From the NCBI GenBank assembly GCA_018260565.1, contig JAGLAZ010000001.1, positions 116,796 through 180,795 of the forward strand: a stretch of DNA of 64,000 nt, written 5' to 3'. Of this stretch, positions 7,719 through 17,516 are shown piece by piece. A model generated the notes under the pieces. That model made no database searches. It was not told the origin of the DNA and saw only the letters and a list, made by a program, of their open reading frames with translations. A program made the translations under genes and the position numbers. The stretch is from Flavobacteriaceae bacterium. Its GTDB lineage: Bacteria > Bacteroidota > Bacteroidia > Flavobacteriales > Weeksellaceae. Position 1 is the stretch's first letter. Every line of letters begins with the position of its first letter.

Positions 7719-9179
7719 TTAAGAATATCTGGAATGCTCTTTTACAGCTCTTTTTGGGAATAATCTTAAAATGGGTTTTAAAAGAGCTTTATATTTTTCA
7801 ATTTGAAATAGCGAACCATTTTTCAAAGCCTGATTGGTAAAAATGATGCTGAGAGGAAGCAACACCAAATTTGGAATCCAGGTGGCAAAATAAGGCTCCA
7901 ATGTGCCACTCCAACTTAAATTTTCAACAGTAAGATTCATCACAAAGAATAAAATAAAGAGTATTACTGCTATAATTACAGGAACTCCCAAACCACCTTT
8001 TCTAATGATAGATCCAAGGCTAGCTCCGATGATAAAAAACAATAATAATGTTACAGGATAAGATAGTATACGCTGCTGATACATTACCATTTTAGCAAAA
8101 TTACTTTGAATTCCATGCACATAACCTTCATTAATACCATCTGAAATTAAGGCACCTTTTAATTGGGCTATCGCCTCGAGTTCTGTAAGTTCAAGTTCTT
8201 TTTTTTGTGTTACTAGTTTTTCCTTTGGTTTCAATTCCATTGGTGATACCTTAATTTTACCATCCTTTAACAAACTTATATACGGGAGGTTCATATTTAC
8301 AGCATCTTTACTAAGACGCTGCATTTCCTCTAAGTTTTTTTGCGATGTTTCTCGTATAGTTTTAGATAACTCTGGAAAGGTTTTGAAGGTGTAATTATCT
8401 GTGTTAGTTTGCGATTCTAGTTGTTTCTCATACAATTTCGACACATCAAAAAAATAATCCAAAGTTCCAAACTTTATCATCCTATCCTCCTGCCTGTTTT
8501 GTCGGTTAATATCATACGTGTTAGTTTCCTCGAAAATAGTTCCATTAAAGAGGCGGATATGAAGAAATAAGGGATTGGAGCCTGGTTTCAAGAGCCCTTT
8601 TTCAGCATAAATCGTTTTTTGAGGTTGAAAAGTAGATGCATCCTGAATAATATATACTCCTGTAAGATTTTCGCCGTTAACACCAGACTTTTTATTAAAC
8701 TTAATTCTATACCCTTCCAATTCATGAATAAATCTTCCTGGGCTAAAGTTTAAGGTGGGCGACTGGGTGAGTATGTCATTGAACATGTTCTTTCCCTTTT
8801 TTTGAAAATCGGGGATCACATTATTACTAAACAAAAATAATATCAGTCCCAAAAATATACTGGTAAAAAATAAGGGCTGCATAATGCGTACTAAACTAAT
8901 ACCGGCAGCACGCATTGCGGCAAGTTCATATCTTTCACCTAAGCCTCCAAACACCATTATAGAGGATAATAACACGGTCAATGGAAGCACCAATGAAACA
9001 ACAGTAGGACTCGTATAATATAAAACTTTTAAGATTTGAAAGGCATTAAGGCCTTTTTGTAAATATTGATCCAATTGAAGGAATACAATATTCATTAAAA
9101 AAATAAAAAATAGTACAGAAAACACGAAAAAAAAGGGACCAAAAAATAATTTGATGAGATATATATCCAGTTTTTTCAT
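7719..9179 (-). CDS. LptF/LptG-family permease (YjgP/YjgQ)
   Basis: A 486-residue inner-membrane protein. It has three N-terminal membrane helices (about residues 8-100), a periplasmic beta-jellyroll domain, and three C-terminal helices, the layout of LptF/LptG. These subunits work with LptB to extract lipopolysaccharide and pass it to LptC/LptA. I start at ATG 9179 (MKKLDIYLIKLF); an upstream in-frame codon at 9206 lies inside the terminator-promoter region. The transcript would be almost leaderless. It is third in the run ftsK-lolA-lptG. LptF versus LptG is not resolved here. Confidence 0.9.
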   Translation of the reverse strand: MKKLDIYLIKLFFGPFFFVFSVLFFIFLMNIVFLQLDQYLQKGLNAFQILKVLYYTSPTVVSLVLPLTVLLSSIMVFGGLGERYELAAMRAAGISLVRIMQPLFFTSIFLGLILFLFSNNVIPDFQKKGKNMFNDILTQSPTLNFSPGRFIHELEGYRIKFNKKSGVNGENLTGVYIIQDASTFQPQKTIYAEKGLLKPGSNPLFLHIRLFNGTIFEETNTYDINRQNRQEDRMIKFGTLDYFFDVSKLYEKQLESQTNTDNYTFKTFPELSKTIRETSQKNLEEMQRLSKDAVNMNLPYISLLKDGKIKVSPMELKPKEKLVTQKKELELTELEAIAQLKGALISDGINEGYVHGIQSNFAKMVMYQQRILSYPVTLLLFFIIGASLGSIIRKGGLGVPVIIAVILFILFFVMNLTVENLSWSGTLEPYFATWIPNLVLLPLSIIFTNQALKNGSLFQIEKYKALLKPILRLFPKRAVKEHSRYS

Positions 9180-9185
9180 GTGGTG

Positions 9186-9193
9186 CAAATATA
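9186..9193 (-). promoter_or_regulatory. TAnnTTTG -7 promoter box of the LptF/LptG gene
   Basis: Reads TATATTTG on the minus strand, 6 bases before the ATG at 9179, so the mRNA should begin at or within a few bases of the start codon. The box is formed by the end of the terminator U-run of the preceding gene. Confidence 0.65.
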
Positions 9194-9218
9194 AAAAATC
9201 CGCCAAGCTTTGGCGGAT
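9193..9218 (-). terminator. intrinsic terminator after the LolA-like gene
   Basis: The stem is ATCCGCCAA / TTGGCGGAT (9198-9206 and 9210-9218) with a 3-base loop, followed on the minus strand by a run of T. It ends the lolA transcript and directly abuts the promoter box of the next gene. Confidence 0.8.
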
Positions 9219-9223
9219 GATTT

Positions 9224-9871
9224 TTACAATTCTGTAATTATGTAATTCTTATATTTTGATTTAGAAAACACAAACATTCCTGGATCTAATTTTTGGTTCG
9301 GGATAAATTGTGTTATGCTAATTATTGAAAGATTTTTATTAGTAGCATATTGTTCCAGTTTTACCATTTGTTTTGCCGCTGAATTTATATACAAGTATAC
9401 CGCAGCAATACCATTAGATTTTACGGGAGTTAGCTTTACAACATCAGCCTGAATACCATTTACAGATTTCTTTCCGTCATAAGAAAGATTGTATTCTTTA
9501 GAATAAGTATTAAGATAATTGATAGGGGAGAATAGTGCTGATCCTGGACTTGGTTTTGCGATAGTAATTTCAGAGTCGTTTTGTGAAATATTGTAAATTT
9601 TATTTCCGTCATATATCTGCTCAATACCCATTATTTTTAGTCTGTACTTGGCTCCGCTAGAATAAAATATTCCTGGCTGAGATCTTAATGAAGTCCCTGT
9701 ACCAGAACCAAAACTGAATTTAAAATAATTATTTGCGTTGGAATTATAATAAGATTTTACCTCTTCTAACAGTTGTTTCGATTTAGCATCACTTTTTTGA
9801 GCTGAAGCAACATTAGGAAACAGCGCAATTGCCAAACCAAATGCCGATATTCCTTTCTTAATAATAATCAT
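9224..9871 (-). CDS. LolA-like outer-membrane lipoprotein carrier protein
   Basis: A 215-residue exported protein. Residues 1-24 form a signal peptide ending VASAQ. The mature part shows the LolA/LolB-type half-barrel pattern, with YRLKIMGIEQIYDGNKIYNIS near residue 76 and DVVKLTPV near 142. The family shuttles lipoproteins across the periplasm from LolCDE to the outer membrane. It lies between ftsK and lptG, an order I know from other Bacteroidota. It starts 11 bases after the ftsK stop. Confidence 0.85.
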   Translation of the reverse strand: MIIIKKGISAFGLAIALFPNVASAQKSDAKSKQLLEEVKSYYNSNANNYFKFSFGSGTGTSLRSQPGIFYSSGAKYRLKIMGIEQIYDGNKIYNISQNDSEITIAKPSPGSALFSPINYLNTYSKEYNLSYDGKKSVNGIQADVVKLTPVKSNGIAAVYLYINSAAKQMVKLEQYATNKNLSIISITQFIPNQKLDPGMFVFSKSKYKNYIITEL

Positions 9872-9882
9872 ATTTGATATAT

Positions 9883-12492
9883 TTAATTCGGTATACTTTC
9901 CAAAAACTGTTCCAGCGATTGAAGGTCTGAAAATTGAACCTCCCTTGCTTTTGCACCATTAAAAGCTCCTACTACACCAAATGTTTCTAATTGATCCATA
10001 ATTCTACCTGCTCTATTATAACCTAATTTCAACTGACGCTGAAGCATACTGGTGCTGCCCTGCTGTGAGCCTACCACAATCCTAGCCGCTTCAGCAAAGA
10101 GGGGATCTCTTTCATTCGGATCCACCCCATTAGAATTACTGGCACTTCCCGTAGATTCCACTTCAGGGAGTTCATACGCACCTGAATAGCCTTTTTGTTC
10201 ACCGATAAAATCTGCCAATCTTTCCACTTCTGGCGTGTCAATAAATGCGCATTGTAAGCGAATAAGATCATTCCCATTGGAAAACAACATGTCTCCGCGT
10301 CCTATTAAATCTTTTGCGCCACTTGCATCTAAAATGGTTCGGCTGTCTGTGTTATTGGTTACTCTAAATGCTACTCTTGCAGGGAAATTTGCTTTAATCA
10401 CTCCAGTAATAATATTTACGGATGGCCTTTGGGTAGCAATGATAAGATGTATTCCTATCGCTCTCGCTTTTTGAGCAAGTCTTGCTATCGGTTGTTCTAT
10501 TTCTCTACCGGCCGTCATGACAAGATCTGCATATTCATCTACCACCAGTACCAGATATGGCATAAAACGATGTCCGTTTTCTGGATTCAATTTTCTTTGT
10601 TTAAATTTCGTATTGTATTCTGTAATATTTTTACAAAATGCAGCAAGAAGAAGTGCATACCGATCTTCCATTTCTACACAAAGTGAATTAAGCGTAGCAA
10701 TTACCTTTTTAGGATCTGTAATTATTGCATCTTGGGTATCCGGTAATTTGGCCAAATAATGCCTTTCAATTTTGCTGAAAAGTGAAAGTTCCACCATTTT
10801 CGGATCTACCATTATAAATTTTACCTCACTCGGGTGTTTACTAAATAATAAAGAAGCTAATATCACATTAATTCCCACAGATTTTCCTTGGCCTGTTGCA
10901 CCTGCCATCAGAAGGTGTGGCATTTTGGTAAGATCTGCCATAAAAACATCATTAGTAATAGTTCGTCCAAAAGCTATAGGAAGTTCCATCCCGGAATTCT
11001 TAAATTTTGGAGATTCCAAAATCTGTTTCATAGGTACTAGGATTGGATTTTTTCTTGGTACTTCTATTCCTATAGTGCCCTTTCCAGGCATAGGTGCTAT
11101 GATTCTAATACCCAATGCAGAAAGATTTAAGGCTATATCATCCTGCAAATTTTTTATAGTTGCCACACGAGTCCCTGCTTCCGGTATTATTTCATATAAA
11201 ATTATGGTGGGACCTACCGCCGCTTTTATCTCAGAAATATTTACATTGAAAGTTTGTAATAAGGATACAATTTTATTCTTATTTTCTTCAAGTTCACCCC
11301 TCTCTATAGTTATTTCTGTATTGCCATAATCCTTTAATAAGGTGGTATTCGGCATTTTAAATTGATTCAAATCCAATTTTGGATCATACTCACCATATTT
11401 TTGAACGAGAGCAGCTGCTTTGGATTCTCCATCGTCGTAGGCACTGGGGGTACTTACGGGTAGCGTAGAATCAGTGGTTTGAGTATCTGATGATGTTTTA
11501 AGTGGTACGCTTGAGGATTCTTCAGGATCCTCTACTGGAGTTTCAATTTTTAAATCAAAAGTCTTATCATTGGATTGGGGAGTAATACTTACTTGAACCT
11601 CAGAATGTTTTTCTGATGATTCTGTGTCTGGAGTAGATTGAGTAGATAATTCTATGGTATTGGTGGGAGTTTCACTTACTACTTGATCAGACTTTTCTGA
11701 AATGCGTTGTTGGCTTGGAGTAAGAATAGGTTCTACTTTTTGGATTACCTGTTGATCATTACCTCTATATTCCTGTATAGGTATAGGTTGTATGGGTTGA
11801 GTTTGATTTGATAATTTTGACTCATTATTTTGGGTAGAATCTATATCTCCAATATCGTTATTAGGTAAGCTTGAAGTATCTTCATTACTATCAACCTTTT
11901 TAATATTGGATTTTATAGTTTTTATTCTTTCTTTGATAGCATCAGGCCTAACATTAAATTCAAGTATAAAATACAAAATTATACTGCTAAGAATGATTAA
12001 CCAAAGACCTACATTTCCTATTACATGACCTAAAAAATCTGCCATTTGGTACCCATAAACTCCGGGTAAGGTTCCTGAGCCTCCGAAGATTCCACCGAGC
12101 AAGATGGGAGTCCAACAAAGAAAAAATATGGAATGTCCTATTGTTTTCCAGGGTTTAAATATTTTCTTGCGAAAAATCACAGTACTTAGAAAAAATAATA
12201 AAAACGATAAAATAAGTGCTGAAATTCCAAAACTTTTAAGTACAAAAACATTTCCAAGCCAATCTCCTATTTTTCCAAAAATATTGGTGGAACTTAGACT
12301 TCTATCAAGAAACTGTCCTGCTTGACTTTGGTCTGCTTTCCAATTTTTAATAAAGGAAATAAAAGATATACTGGATATTATGGAAAGTAAGAAACACAAG
12401 ACCCCAAAAAATACCCTCCATTTATGAAAGAATTTTTTAGATAATTGCGGAATTTCTTTTTGTTTTTTTATTTTGGGTTCGCCTTTGTTCAT
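9883..12492 (-). CDS. ftsK: DNA translocase FtsK/SpoIIIE
   Basis: An 869-residue divisome ATPase that pumps chromosomal DNA through the closing septum toward dif. Four or so N-terminal membrane helices (residues about 30-180) are followed by a long Ser/Thr/Pro/Gln-rich linker (about 200-370). Then come the alpha/beta motor with GATGQGKSVG (Walker A) and LVLVVDEYADL (Walker B), and a C-terminal winged-helix gamma domain (RQLKLGYNRAGRIMDQLE) for KOPS recognition. I start at ATG 12492 (MNKGEPKIKK); a TTG 21 bases upstream sits in the promoter box. The transcript is probably near leaderless. The short linker suggests a mid-sized FtsK. Confidence 0.95.
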   Translation of the reverse strand: MNKGEPKIKKQKEIPQLSKKFFHKWRVFFGVLCFLLSIISSISFISFIKNWKADQSQAGQFLDRSLSSTNIFGKIGDWLGNVFVLKSFGISALILSFLLFFLSTVIFRKKIFKPWKTIGHSIFFLCWTPILLGGIFGGSGTLPGVYGYQMADFLGHVIGNVGLWLIILSSIILYFILEFNVRPDAIKERIKTIKSNIKKVDSNEDTSSLPNNDIGDIDSTQNNESKLSNQTQPIQPIPIQEYRGNDQQVIQKVEPILTPSQQRISEKSDQVVSETPTNTIELSTQSTPDTESSEKHSEVQVSITPQSNDKTFDLKIETPVEDPEESSSVPLKTSSDTQTTDSTLPVSTPSAYDDGESKAAALVQKYGEYDPKLDLNQFKMPNTTLLKDYGNTEITIERGELEENKNKIVSLLQTFNVNISEIKAAVGPTIILYEIIPEAGTRVATIKNLQDDIALNLSALGIRIIAPMPGKGTIGIEVPRKNPILVPMKQILESPKFKNSGMELPIAFGRTITNDVFMADLTKMPHLLMAGATGQGKSVGINVILASLLFSKHPSEVKFIMVDPKMVELSLFSKIERHYLAKLPDTQDAIITDPKKVIATLNSLCVEMEDRYALLLAAFCKNITEYNTKFKQRKLNPENGHRFMPYLVLVVDEYADLVMTAGREIEQPIARLAQKARAIGIHLIIATQRPSVNIITGVIKANFPARVAFRVTNNTDSRTILDASGAKDLIGRGDMLFSNGNDLIRLQCAFIDTPEVERLADFIGEQKGYSGAYELPEVESTGSASNSNGVDPNERDPLFAEAARIVVGSQQGSTSMLQRQLKLGYNRAGRIMDQLETFGVVGAFNGAKAREVQFSDLQSLEQFLESIPN

Positions 12493-12499
12493 CTTGCTA

Positions 12500-12507
12500 C
12501 AAAAATA
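12500..12507 (-). promoter_or_regulatory. TAnnTTTG -7 promoter box of ftsK-lolA
   Basis: Reads TATTTTTG on the minus strand, 7 bases before the ATG at 12492, again predicting an almost leaderless mRNA and excluding the TTG start further upstream. Confidence 0.6.
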
Positions 12508-12591
12508 ACCCAAAAGTTATTGTCTTCCCAGAACCATATTAAAATCACTATTAAAATTTACATTAATTATCTCTATTCATTCATCAATGAT

Positions 12592-12599
12592 TATTTTTG
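12592..12599 (+). promoter_or_regulatory. TAnnTTTG -7 promoter box of the Ccs gene
   Basis: TATTTTTG is a perfect -7 match ending 18 bases before the ATG at 12618; it is divergent from the ftsK promoter. Confidence 0.6.
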
Positions 12600-12617
12600 C
12601 TGTGATTAAATATATAA

Positions 12618-15600
12618 ATGAAAAGATTTTTTGATTTTTTAGTTTCTACTAAAATGATGGCCGTACTCCTTTTAGTATATGCTTTTTCCATGGGATACGC
12701 CACATTTGTAGAAAATAATTATGGAACTCCCGCAGCTAAAGCTACTATATATGAGGCTAGATGGTTTGAGTTTCTTATGCTTTTTTTGATATTAAATTTT
12801 ATTGCTAATATTTTCCGGTATCGCCTACTAAGAAAAGAAAAATGGCCTACTCTGGTATTTCATCTATCATTTATATTAATTTTTATAGGTGGAGCGGTTA
12901 CACGATATTTTGGTTTTGAAGGTGTAATGAAAATTGCTGAAGGCGACCAAACAAGTGAAATATTTACAGATAAATTTTATTTTAAAGCACAAATTGAGAA
13001 AGATGGCGATAGAAAGGGCTACCAGGAGATTCCATACATTTTATCCCCGCTTACTAAAGATTTAAAGGGAACTTTTGTATTTAATGAAGATGAAATTAAA
13101 GTTTCTACAGTAGATTTTATCCAAAGGAAAAAAGACAGCTTATATACTTCTGGCCGCCAGAAAGAATATCTTCATTTCGTTATTGCTGGCGAATCTGGTA
13201 GAGAAAATTATTATTTACTTCCAGGTGAGAGCAAAAACATCAATAATATTTTAGTTTCATATAATAAAAATATTGATGGAGGAATTAACATAATAAAAAA
13301 TCCCGAAACTTCTTCTTTGCAAATATCTGTTCCTCAAGCTGCAGATTATATGGTAATGGCTACGCAAGAAAAAGGAAAGGTTACCCCTGGAATGTTCAGT
13401 CCTTTACAATTGAGGAGTTTATATACAATAGGTAATATTAAAATGGTAGTCCCTAATGGTATTGTAAAGGGAAATCTTCAGGCAATAGAGGGAGATAAGA
13501 AAAAAGATAAAGATAGGGCCGACTTATTAAAAATTAAAATTCAAGGTCCTAAAAGTGTTCAGTATCTGGTTTTGCCAGTAGAAAAAGGAAATCCTAATTT
13601 ATATAAACAAATTTCTTTGGATGGATATAATATGATTTTTGGTTTCGGACCTAAAGTCGTAAAAGCACCATTTGCCTTAAGGTTGGATAATTTCATTATG
13701 CAAAATTACCCTGGTAGTAATTCTCCGAGTGCCTATGAGAGCCATGTATCTATCATTGATGAAGGAAAAGCAACTCCCACCAAAATATTTATGAACAATG
13801 TATTAGATTATAAGGGATACCGCTTTTTTCAAGCAAGCTTTTTCCCGGATCAAACAGGAACGATACTTTCGGTAAATCATGATTTTTGGGGAACTCATAT
13901 TACCTATTTAGGCTATTTCTTTCTATTTACGGGAATGTTTGTAAGTCTATTTTGGAAAGGTTCGCATTTTTATAATTTGATTAAAATAGTTTCAAAAACT
14001 ATGGCTGCCCAATGTATACTTTTCATACTTGGTTTAGGTATTCTTTCGGGTACACTTTCTGCTCAATCATCCTCTCAAATAGATATGCATGGTAAAATAG
14101 ACGGGAAAACCGCTTCCACTCAAGATGCACATCTACATGCAGTAGATTCTCAGGCTGCTCCCACCTCCTCACCAACCAAAATCCAAGAGGTTGCTATCGC
14201 AACCATCGTGGCGAACAACAAAATACCAAAAGAGCATGCGGAAAAATTTGGAAGTCTTTTAGTCCAGAATGTAGAAGGAAGAATTATCCCCGTAAATACG
14301 CAAGCTACGGAGATACTTAAAAAACTATATAAATCTGATGTTTTAAAAGACGGAAATGGTAATACTATGGATGCCAACCAATGGTTTCTAAGTATGAATA
14401 TTGATACACCTAGTTGGGCAGCTGTTCCTATTATTTTTGTTAATGAAAAAGCAGGGGAATTTGTTCGAAAAAAAGCTAAAATTAATGAAAAAGGCTACAC
14501 CAGTCTTATCAATCTTTTCCCTACTGCACAGGATGGGCAAATTTACTTTGTATTTGAAAAAGAATTTAAGGAAGCGTTCAGAAAAAAACCTGCAAACCAA
14601 ACGAATGAGGATACCAATATCATCAGTTTAAATGAAAAGGTTCAAATTTTTAATGAATTTTTTATTGGCCAATTCCTTCGTGCAATTCCGGTAAAAAATG
14701 ATGTGAATCATCGCTGGAATTCATGGTTAAATGCTAAAATAGAACCTGATGAAGAAGCTCAAGCTATTCTAGGACCTTATTTAGCTTCAGTAATGGAGGC
14801 TACTAAAACGGGTAATTGGGCGAATGCAGATGCAGAACTAGAGAAAGTAAAAGCATACCAACAAAAATGGGGAAAAGACGTATTACCGTCACCAGATAAG
14901 GTAAAAGCGGAAATACTTATGAATAAAGTAGATATAAATTTTAAACTACTTATTTTTTATAGTATTCTTGGAAGTATACTTACAGCATTATCCTTCATTG
15001 CATTGTTTTATGAAAAACAGTGGCTTAATACACTTATTACTGTTATTTTAGGAATAAGTTGCCTAGGATTTATAGCGCAATTTTTAGGACTTGCAGGGAG
15101 ATGGTATGTTTCCGGTCATGCACCATGGAGTAATGGTTATGAGGCTATTATATTTATCTCTTGGATAGGTATATTGGTAGGTTTATTATTTTATTTTTTA
15201 TTCCGAACTAAGGTAGATTCAATTTCAAAAGGAAAAAACAAAAAAATAACAAATTATCCTACAGCTTTAATACCAGCTGCAGGTTTTATGGTAGCAGTAG
15301 CTATGATGGGAATGGCTCATGGTGGATCCGCTCTAGATCCTCAGATCACACCTTTAGTTCCTGTATTAAAATCGTATTGGTTAATTATCCATGTGGCTAT
15401 AATTGCAGGAAGTTATGGGTTCTTTGGTTTTTCCATGGTTATTGCAATGATTGTTTTGCTTTTTGGAATTATAGCAAGTCCTAAAATGTATGAACTAAGA
15501 AAGAATAATTCAATCAAAATACTAACTATTGTTTCTGAAATGGCTTTAACAGTAGGATTATTTTTTCTTACTGTAGGTACTTTTATGGGGGGAATATGGG

Positions 15601-15935
15601 CAAATGAATCTTGGGGTCGCTATTGGAGCTGGGATCCAAAGGAAACTTGGGCCTTCATAAGTGTTATCGTTTATGCATTTGTTCTTCATATGCGTTTAGT
15701 TCCTGGGCTTCGTGGCAGATGGGCCTATCATGTTGCAACTATGTTTACAATTAGCACAGTGATAATGACTTATGTAGGAGTTAATTATTACCTTGCTGGT
15801 CTTCATTCATACGCAAAAGGAGATCCTATTCCTGTTCCATTTTGGATCAAGGCAAGTCTCGTAATATTCATAATATTAGCACTTTTTAGTTACTTTAAAT
15901 TCAAAGCTTTCGAAAGATATTCGTCTAAACATTAG
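12618..15935 (+). CDS. ccsBA: fused cytochrome c biogenesis protein CcsB-CcsA (system II)
   Basis: An 1105-residue multi-pass membrane protein. The N-terminal half is ResB/CcsB-like, with membrane helices in the first 100 residues, a large periplasmic domain, and a helix near 430. The C-terminal half is CcsA, with about eight helices and the tryptophan-rich haem-handling WWD motif WGRYWSWDPKETWAF near residues 998-1013, plus candidate haem-ligand His residues (GHAPWSNGYE near 834, MAHGG near 904). System II attaches haem to CXXCH motifs of c-type cytochromes in the periplasm. A second region near residues 450-560 contains a signal-like helix and low-complexity linker. Single-gene fusions are usual in Bacteroidota. 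Confidence 0.93.
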   Translation: MKRFFDFLVSTKMMAVLLLVYAFSMGYATFVENNYGTPAAKATIYEARWFEFLMLFLILNFIANIFRYRLLRKEKWPTLVFHLSFILIFIGGAVTRYFGFEGVMKIAEGDQTSEIFTDKFYFKAQIEKDGDRKGYQEIPYILSPLTKDLKGTFVFNEDEIKVSTVDFIQRKKDSLYTSGRQKEYLHFVIAGESGRENYYLLPGESKNINNILVSYNKNIDGGINIIKNPETSSLQISVPQAADYMVMATQEKGKVTPGMFSPLQLRSLYTIGNIKMVVPNGIVKGNLQAIEGDKKKDKDRADLLKIKIQGPKSVQYLVLPVEKGNPNLYKQISLDGYNMIFGFGPKVVKAPFALRLDNFIMQNYPGSNSPSAYESHVSIIDEGKATPTKIFMNNVLDYKGYRFFQASFFPDQTGTILSVNHDFWGTHITYLGYFFLFTGMFVSLFWKGSHFYNLIKIVSKTMAAQCILFILGLGILSGTLSAQSSSQIDMHGKIDGKTASTQDAHLHAVDSQAAPTSSPTKIQEVAIATIVANNKIPKEHAEKFGSLLVQNVEGRIIPVNTQATEILKKLYKSDVLKDGNGNTMDANQWFLSMNIDTPSWAAVPIIFVNEKAGEFVRKKAKINEKGYTSLINLFPTAQDGQIYFVFEKEFKEAFRKKPANQTNEDTNIISLNEKVQIFNEFFIGQFLRAIPVKNDVNHRWNSWLNAKIEPDEEAQAILGPYLASVMEATKTGNWANADAELEKVKAYQQKWGKDVLPSPDKVKAEILMNKVDINFKLLIFYSILGSILTALSFIALFYEKQWLNTLITVILGISCLGFIAQFLGLAGRWYVSGHAPWSNGYEAIIFISWIGILVGLLFYFLFRTKVDSISKGKNKKITNYPTALIPAAGFMVAVAMMGMAHGGSALDPQITPLVPVLKSYWLIIHVAIIAGSYGFFGFSMVIAMIVLLFGIIASPKMYELRKNNSIKILTIVSEMALTVGLFFLTVGTFMGGIWANESWGRYWSWDPKETWAFISVIVYAFVLHMRLVPGLRGRWAYHVATMFTISTVIMTYVGVNYYLAGLHSYAKGDPIPVPFWIKASLVIFIILALFSYFKFKAFERYSSKH

Positions 15936-15977
15936 TATTCATAGAATAATTTATTTATTTTAGTCAAAATTAAAAAT

Positions 15978-17513
15978 ATGCCATTACTACATTCTGATAT
16001 ACTTCAAAACTTAGAAATTGATCAGATAAATAAGGGCACATCAGATGGTGTTTCCTGGTATTCCAGTGGTGAGAAAATAGATTCTACTACCCCAATTGAT
16101 GGTTCTTCTATAGCCACAATTATCGCTTCAACTGAACAAGATGTTGAAAACATTCTTACTACTGCCCAAAAAGCATTTTTGCATTGGAAAAATGTTCCAG
16201 CACCTCAGCGGGGTGAGATTGTCCGGCAAATTGGGAATGCTATTCGAGAGAAAAAGGATTATTTAGGAAAATTAGTTTCCTTGGAAATGGGTAAATCTTT
16301 ACAGGAAGGATTAGGTGAAGTACAGGAAATGATTGATATCTGTGATTTTGCCGTAGGTCTTAGCCGACAGTTACATGGATATACTATGCATTCGGAGCGA
16401 CCTTCTCATAGAATGTATGAGCAATACCATCCTATAGGAATAGTGGGAATTATTAGTGCATTCAATTTTCCTGTAGCTGTTTGGAGTTGGAACGCAGCCT
16501 TAGCATGGGTTTGTGGAAACGTCTGTATCTGGAAAGGCTCTGAAAAAACGCCCCTCTGTGCATTAGTATGTCAAAAAATTGCCGAAAAAGTTTTTAAAGC
16601 TAATAATTGCCCTCCCGGAATTTCCAATCTCATTACAGGAAAAGGCGATATTGGGCAAATTTTAGCACAAGATAAAAGAGTTCAGTTACTTTCTTTTACT
16701 GGGTCCACCGCTGTGGGAAGAACGGTAAATCAATTGGTAGCGCAAAGATTTGGAAAATGTATTTTAGAGTTAGGTGGCAATAACGCTATAATAATTACCG
16801 AAGATGCTGATATTAATATGGCGATAGTAGCCTCAGTTTTTGGAGCAGTAGGAACAGCAGGACAACGATGCACGAGTACCAGAAGACTTATAATACATGA
16901 AGATATTTATGATTCCTTTATTACTTCTCTAAAAGGAGCATATGCCCAGATAAAGATTGGTAATCCTTTAGATGAAAAAAATCACATTGGTCCCTTAATA
17001 GACAATAATGCAGTAGAACAATACTGTAAAGCTATTCAAGAATGTGAAGAACAATCAGCCCACTTTATTATTAAGGGTGGGAAAATCACTATTGATGGCT
17101 TAGAAAAGGGAAGCTATGTAACACCTACAGTAGTTGAAGCGGAAAATAAGTGGGAAATCGTACAGCATGAGACATTTGCGCCCATCTTATATGTGATGAA
17201 ATACAGTACCATTCAAGAAGCTATAGCCATGCAAAATGATGTTCCTCAAGGCTTAAGTTCTTCAATATTTAGTAATAATTTGAGACAAACTGAACTATTT
17301 TTAAGTTCCAATGGGTCAGATTGCGGAATTGCTAATGTAAATATTGGGACATCAGGTGCAGAGATTGGCGGCGCATTTGGTGGCGAAAAAGACACCGGTG
17401 GAGGAAGAGAATCAGGATCCGATGTATGGAAATTCTACATGAGGAGACAAACAAACACAATAAATTATTCAACACAACTTCCTTTAGCACAAGGAATTAA
17501 ATTTACTATTTAA
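15978..17513 (+). CDS. amaB: L-piperidine-6-carboxylate / 2-aminoadipate semialdehyde dehydrogenase (ALDH7 family)
   Basis: A 511-residue NAD-dependent aldehyde dehydrogenase. LELGGNNAI near residue 263 holds the general-base Glu, and GTAGQRCTSTRR near 292-303 holds the catalytic Cys. The N-terminal and C-terminal signatures (GEVQEMIDICDFAVGLSRQL, GGGRESGSDVWK) are of the antiquitin/ALDH7 type. It oxidises 2-aminoadipate 6-semialdehyde, in equilibrium with piperideine-6-carboxylate, to 2-aminoadipate. The next gene is a lysine 6-aminotransferase that makes this semialdehyde, so the pair forms a lysine degradation route. It starts 42 bases after ccsBA with no clear promoter or terminator between. 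Confidence 0.9.
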   Translation: MPLLHSDILQNLEIDQINKGTSDGVSWYSSGEKIDSTTPIDGSSIATIIASTEQDVENILTTAQKAFLHWKNVPAPQRGEIVRQIGNAIREKKDYLGKLVSLEMGKSLQEGLGEVQEMIDICDFAVGLSRQLHGYTMHSERPSHRMYEQYHPIGIVGIISAFNFPVAVWSWNAALAWVCGNVCIWKGSEKTPLCALVCQKIAEKVFKANNCPPGISNLITGKGDIGQILAQDKRVQLLSFTGSTAVGRTVNQLVAQRFGKCILELGGNNAIIITEDADINMAIVASVFGAVGTAGQRCTSTRRLIIHEDIYDSFITSLKGAYAQIKIGNPLDEKNHIGPLIDNNAVEQYCKAIQECEEQSAHFIIKGGKITIDGLEKGSYVTPTVVEAENKWEIVQHETFAPILYVMKYSTIQEAIAMQNDVPQGLSSSIFSNNLRQTELFLSSNGSDCGIANVNIGTSGAEIGGAFGGEKDTGGGRESGSDVWKFYMRRQTNTINYSTQLPLAQGIKFTI

Positions 17514-17516
17514 ATT

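Noticed and set aside
10772-11329. 185-codon open frame antisense to ftsK
   Set aside because: It lies wholly opposite the conserved FtsK motor, has no family pattern, and mirrors the codon bias of the real gene.
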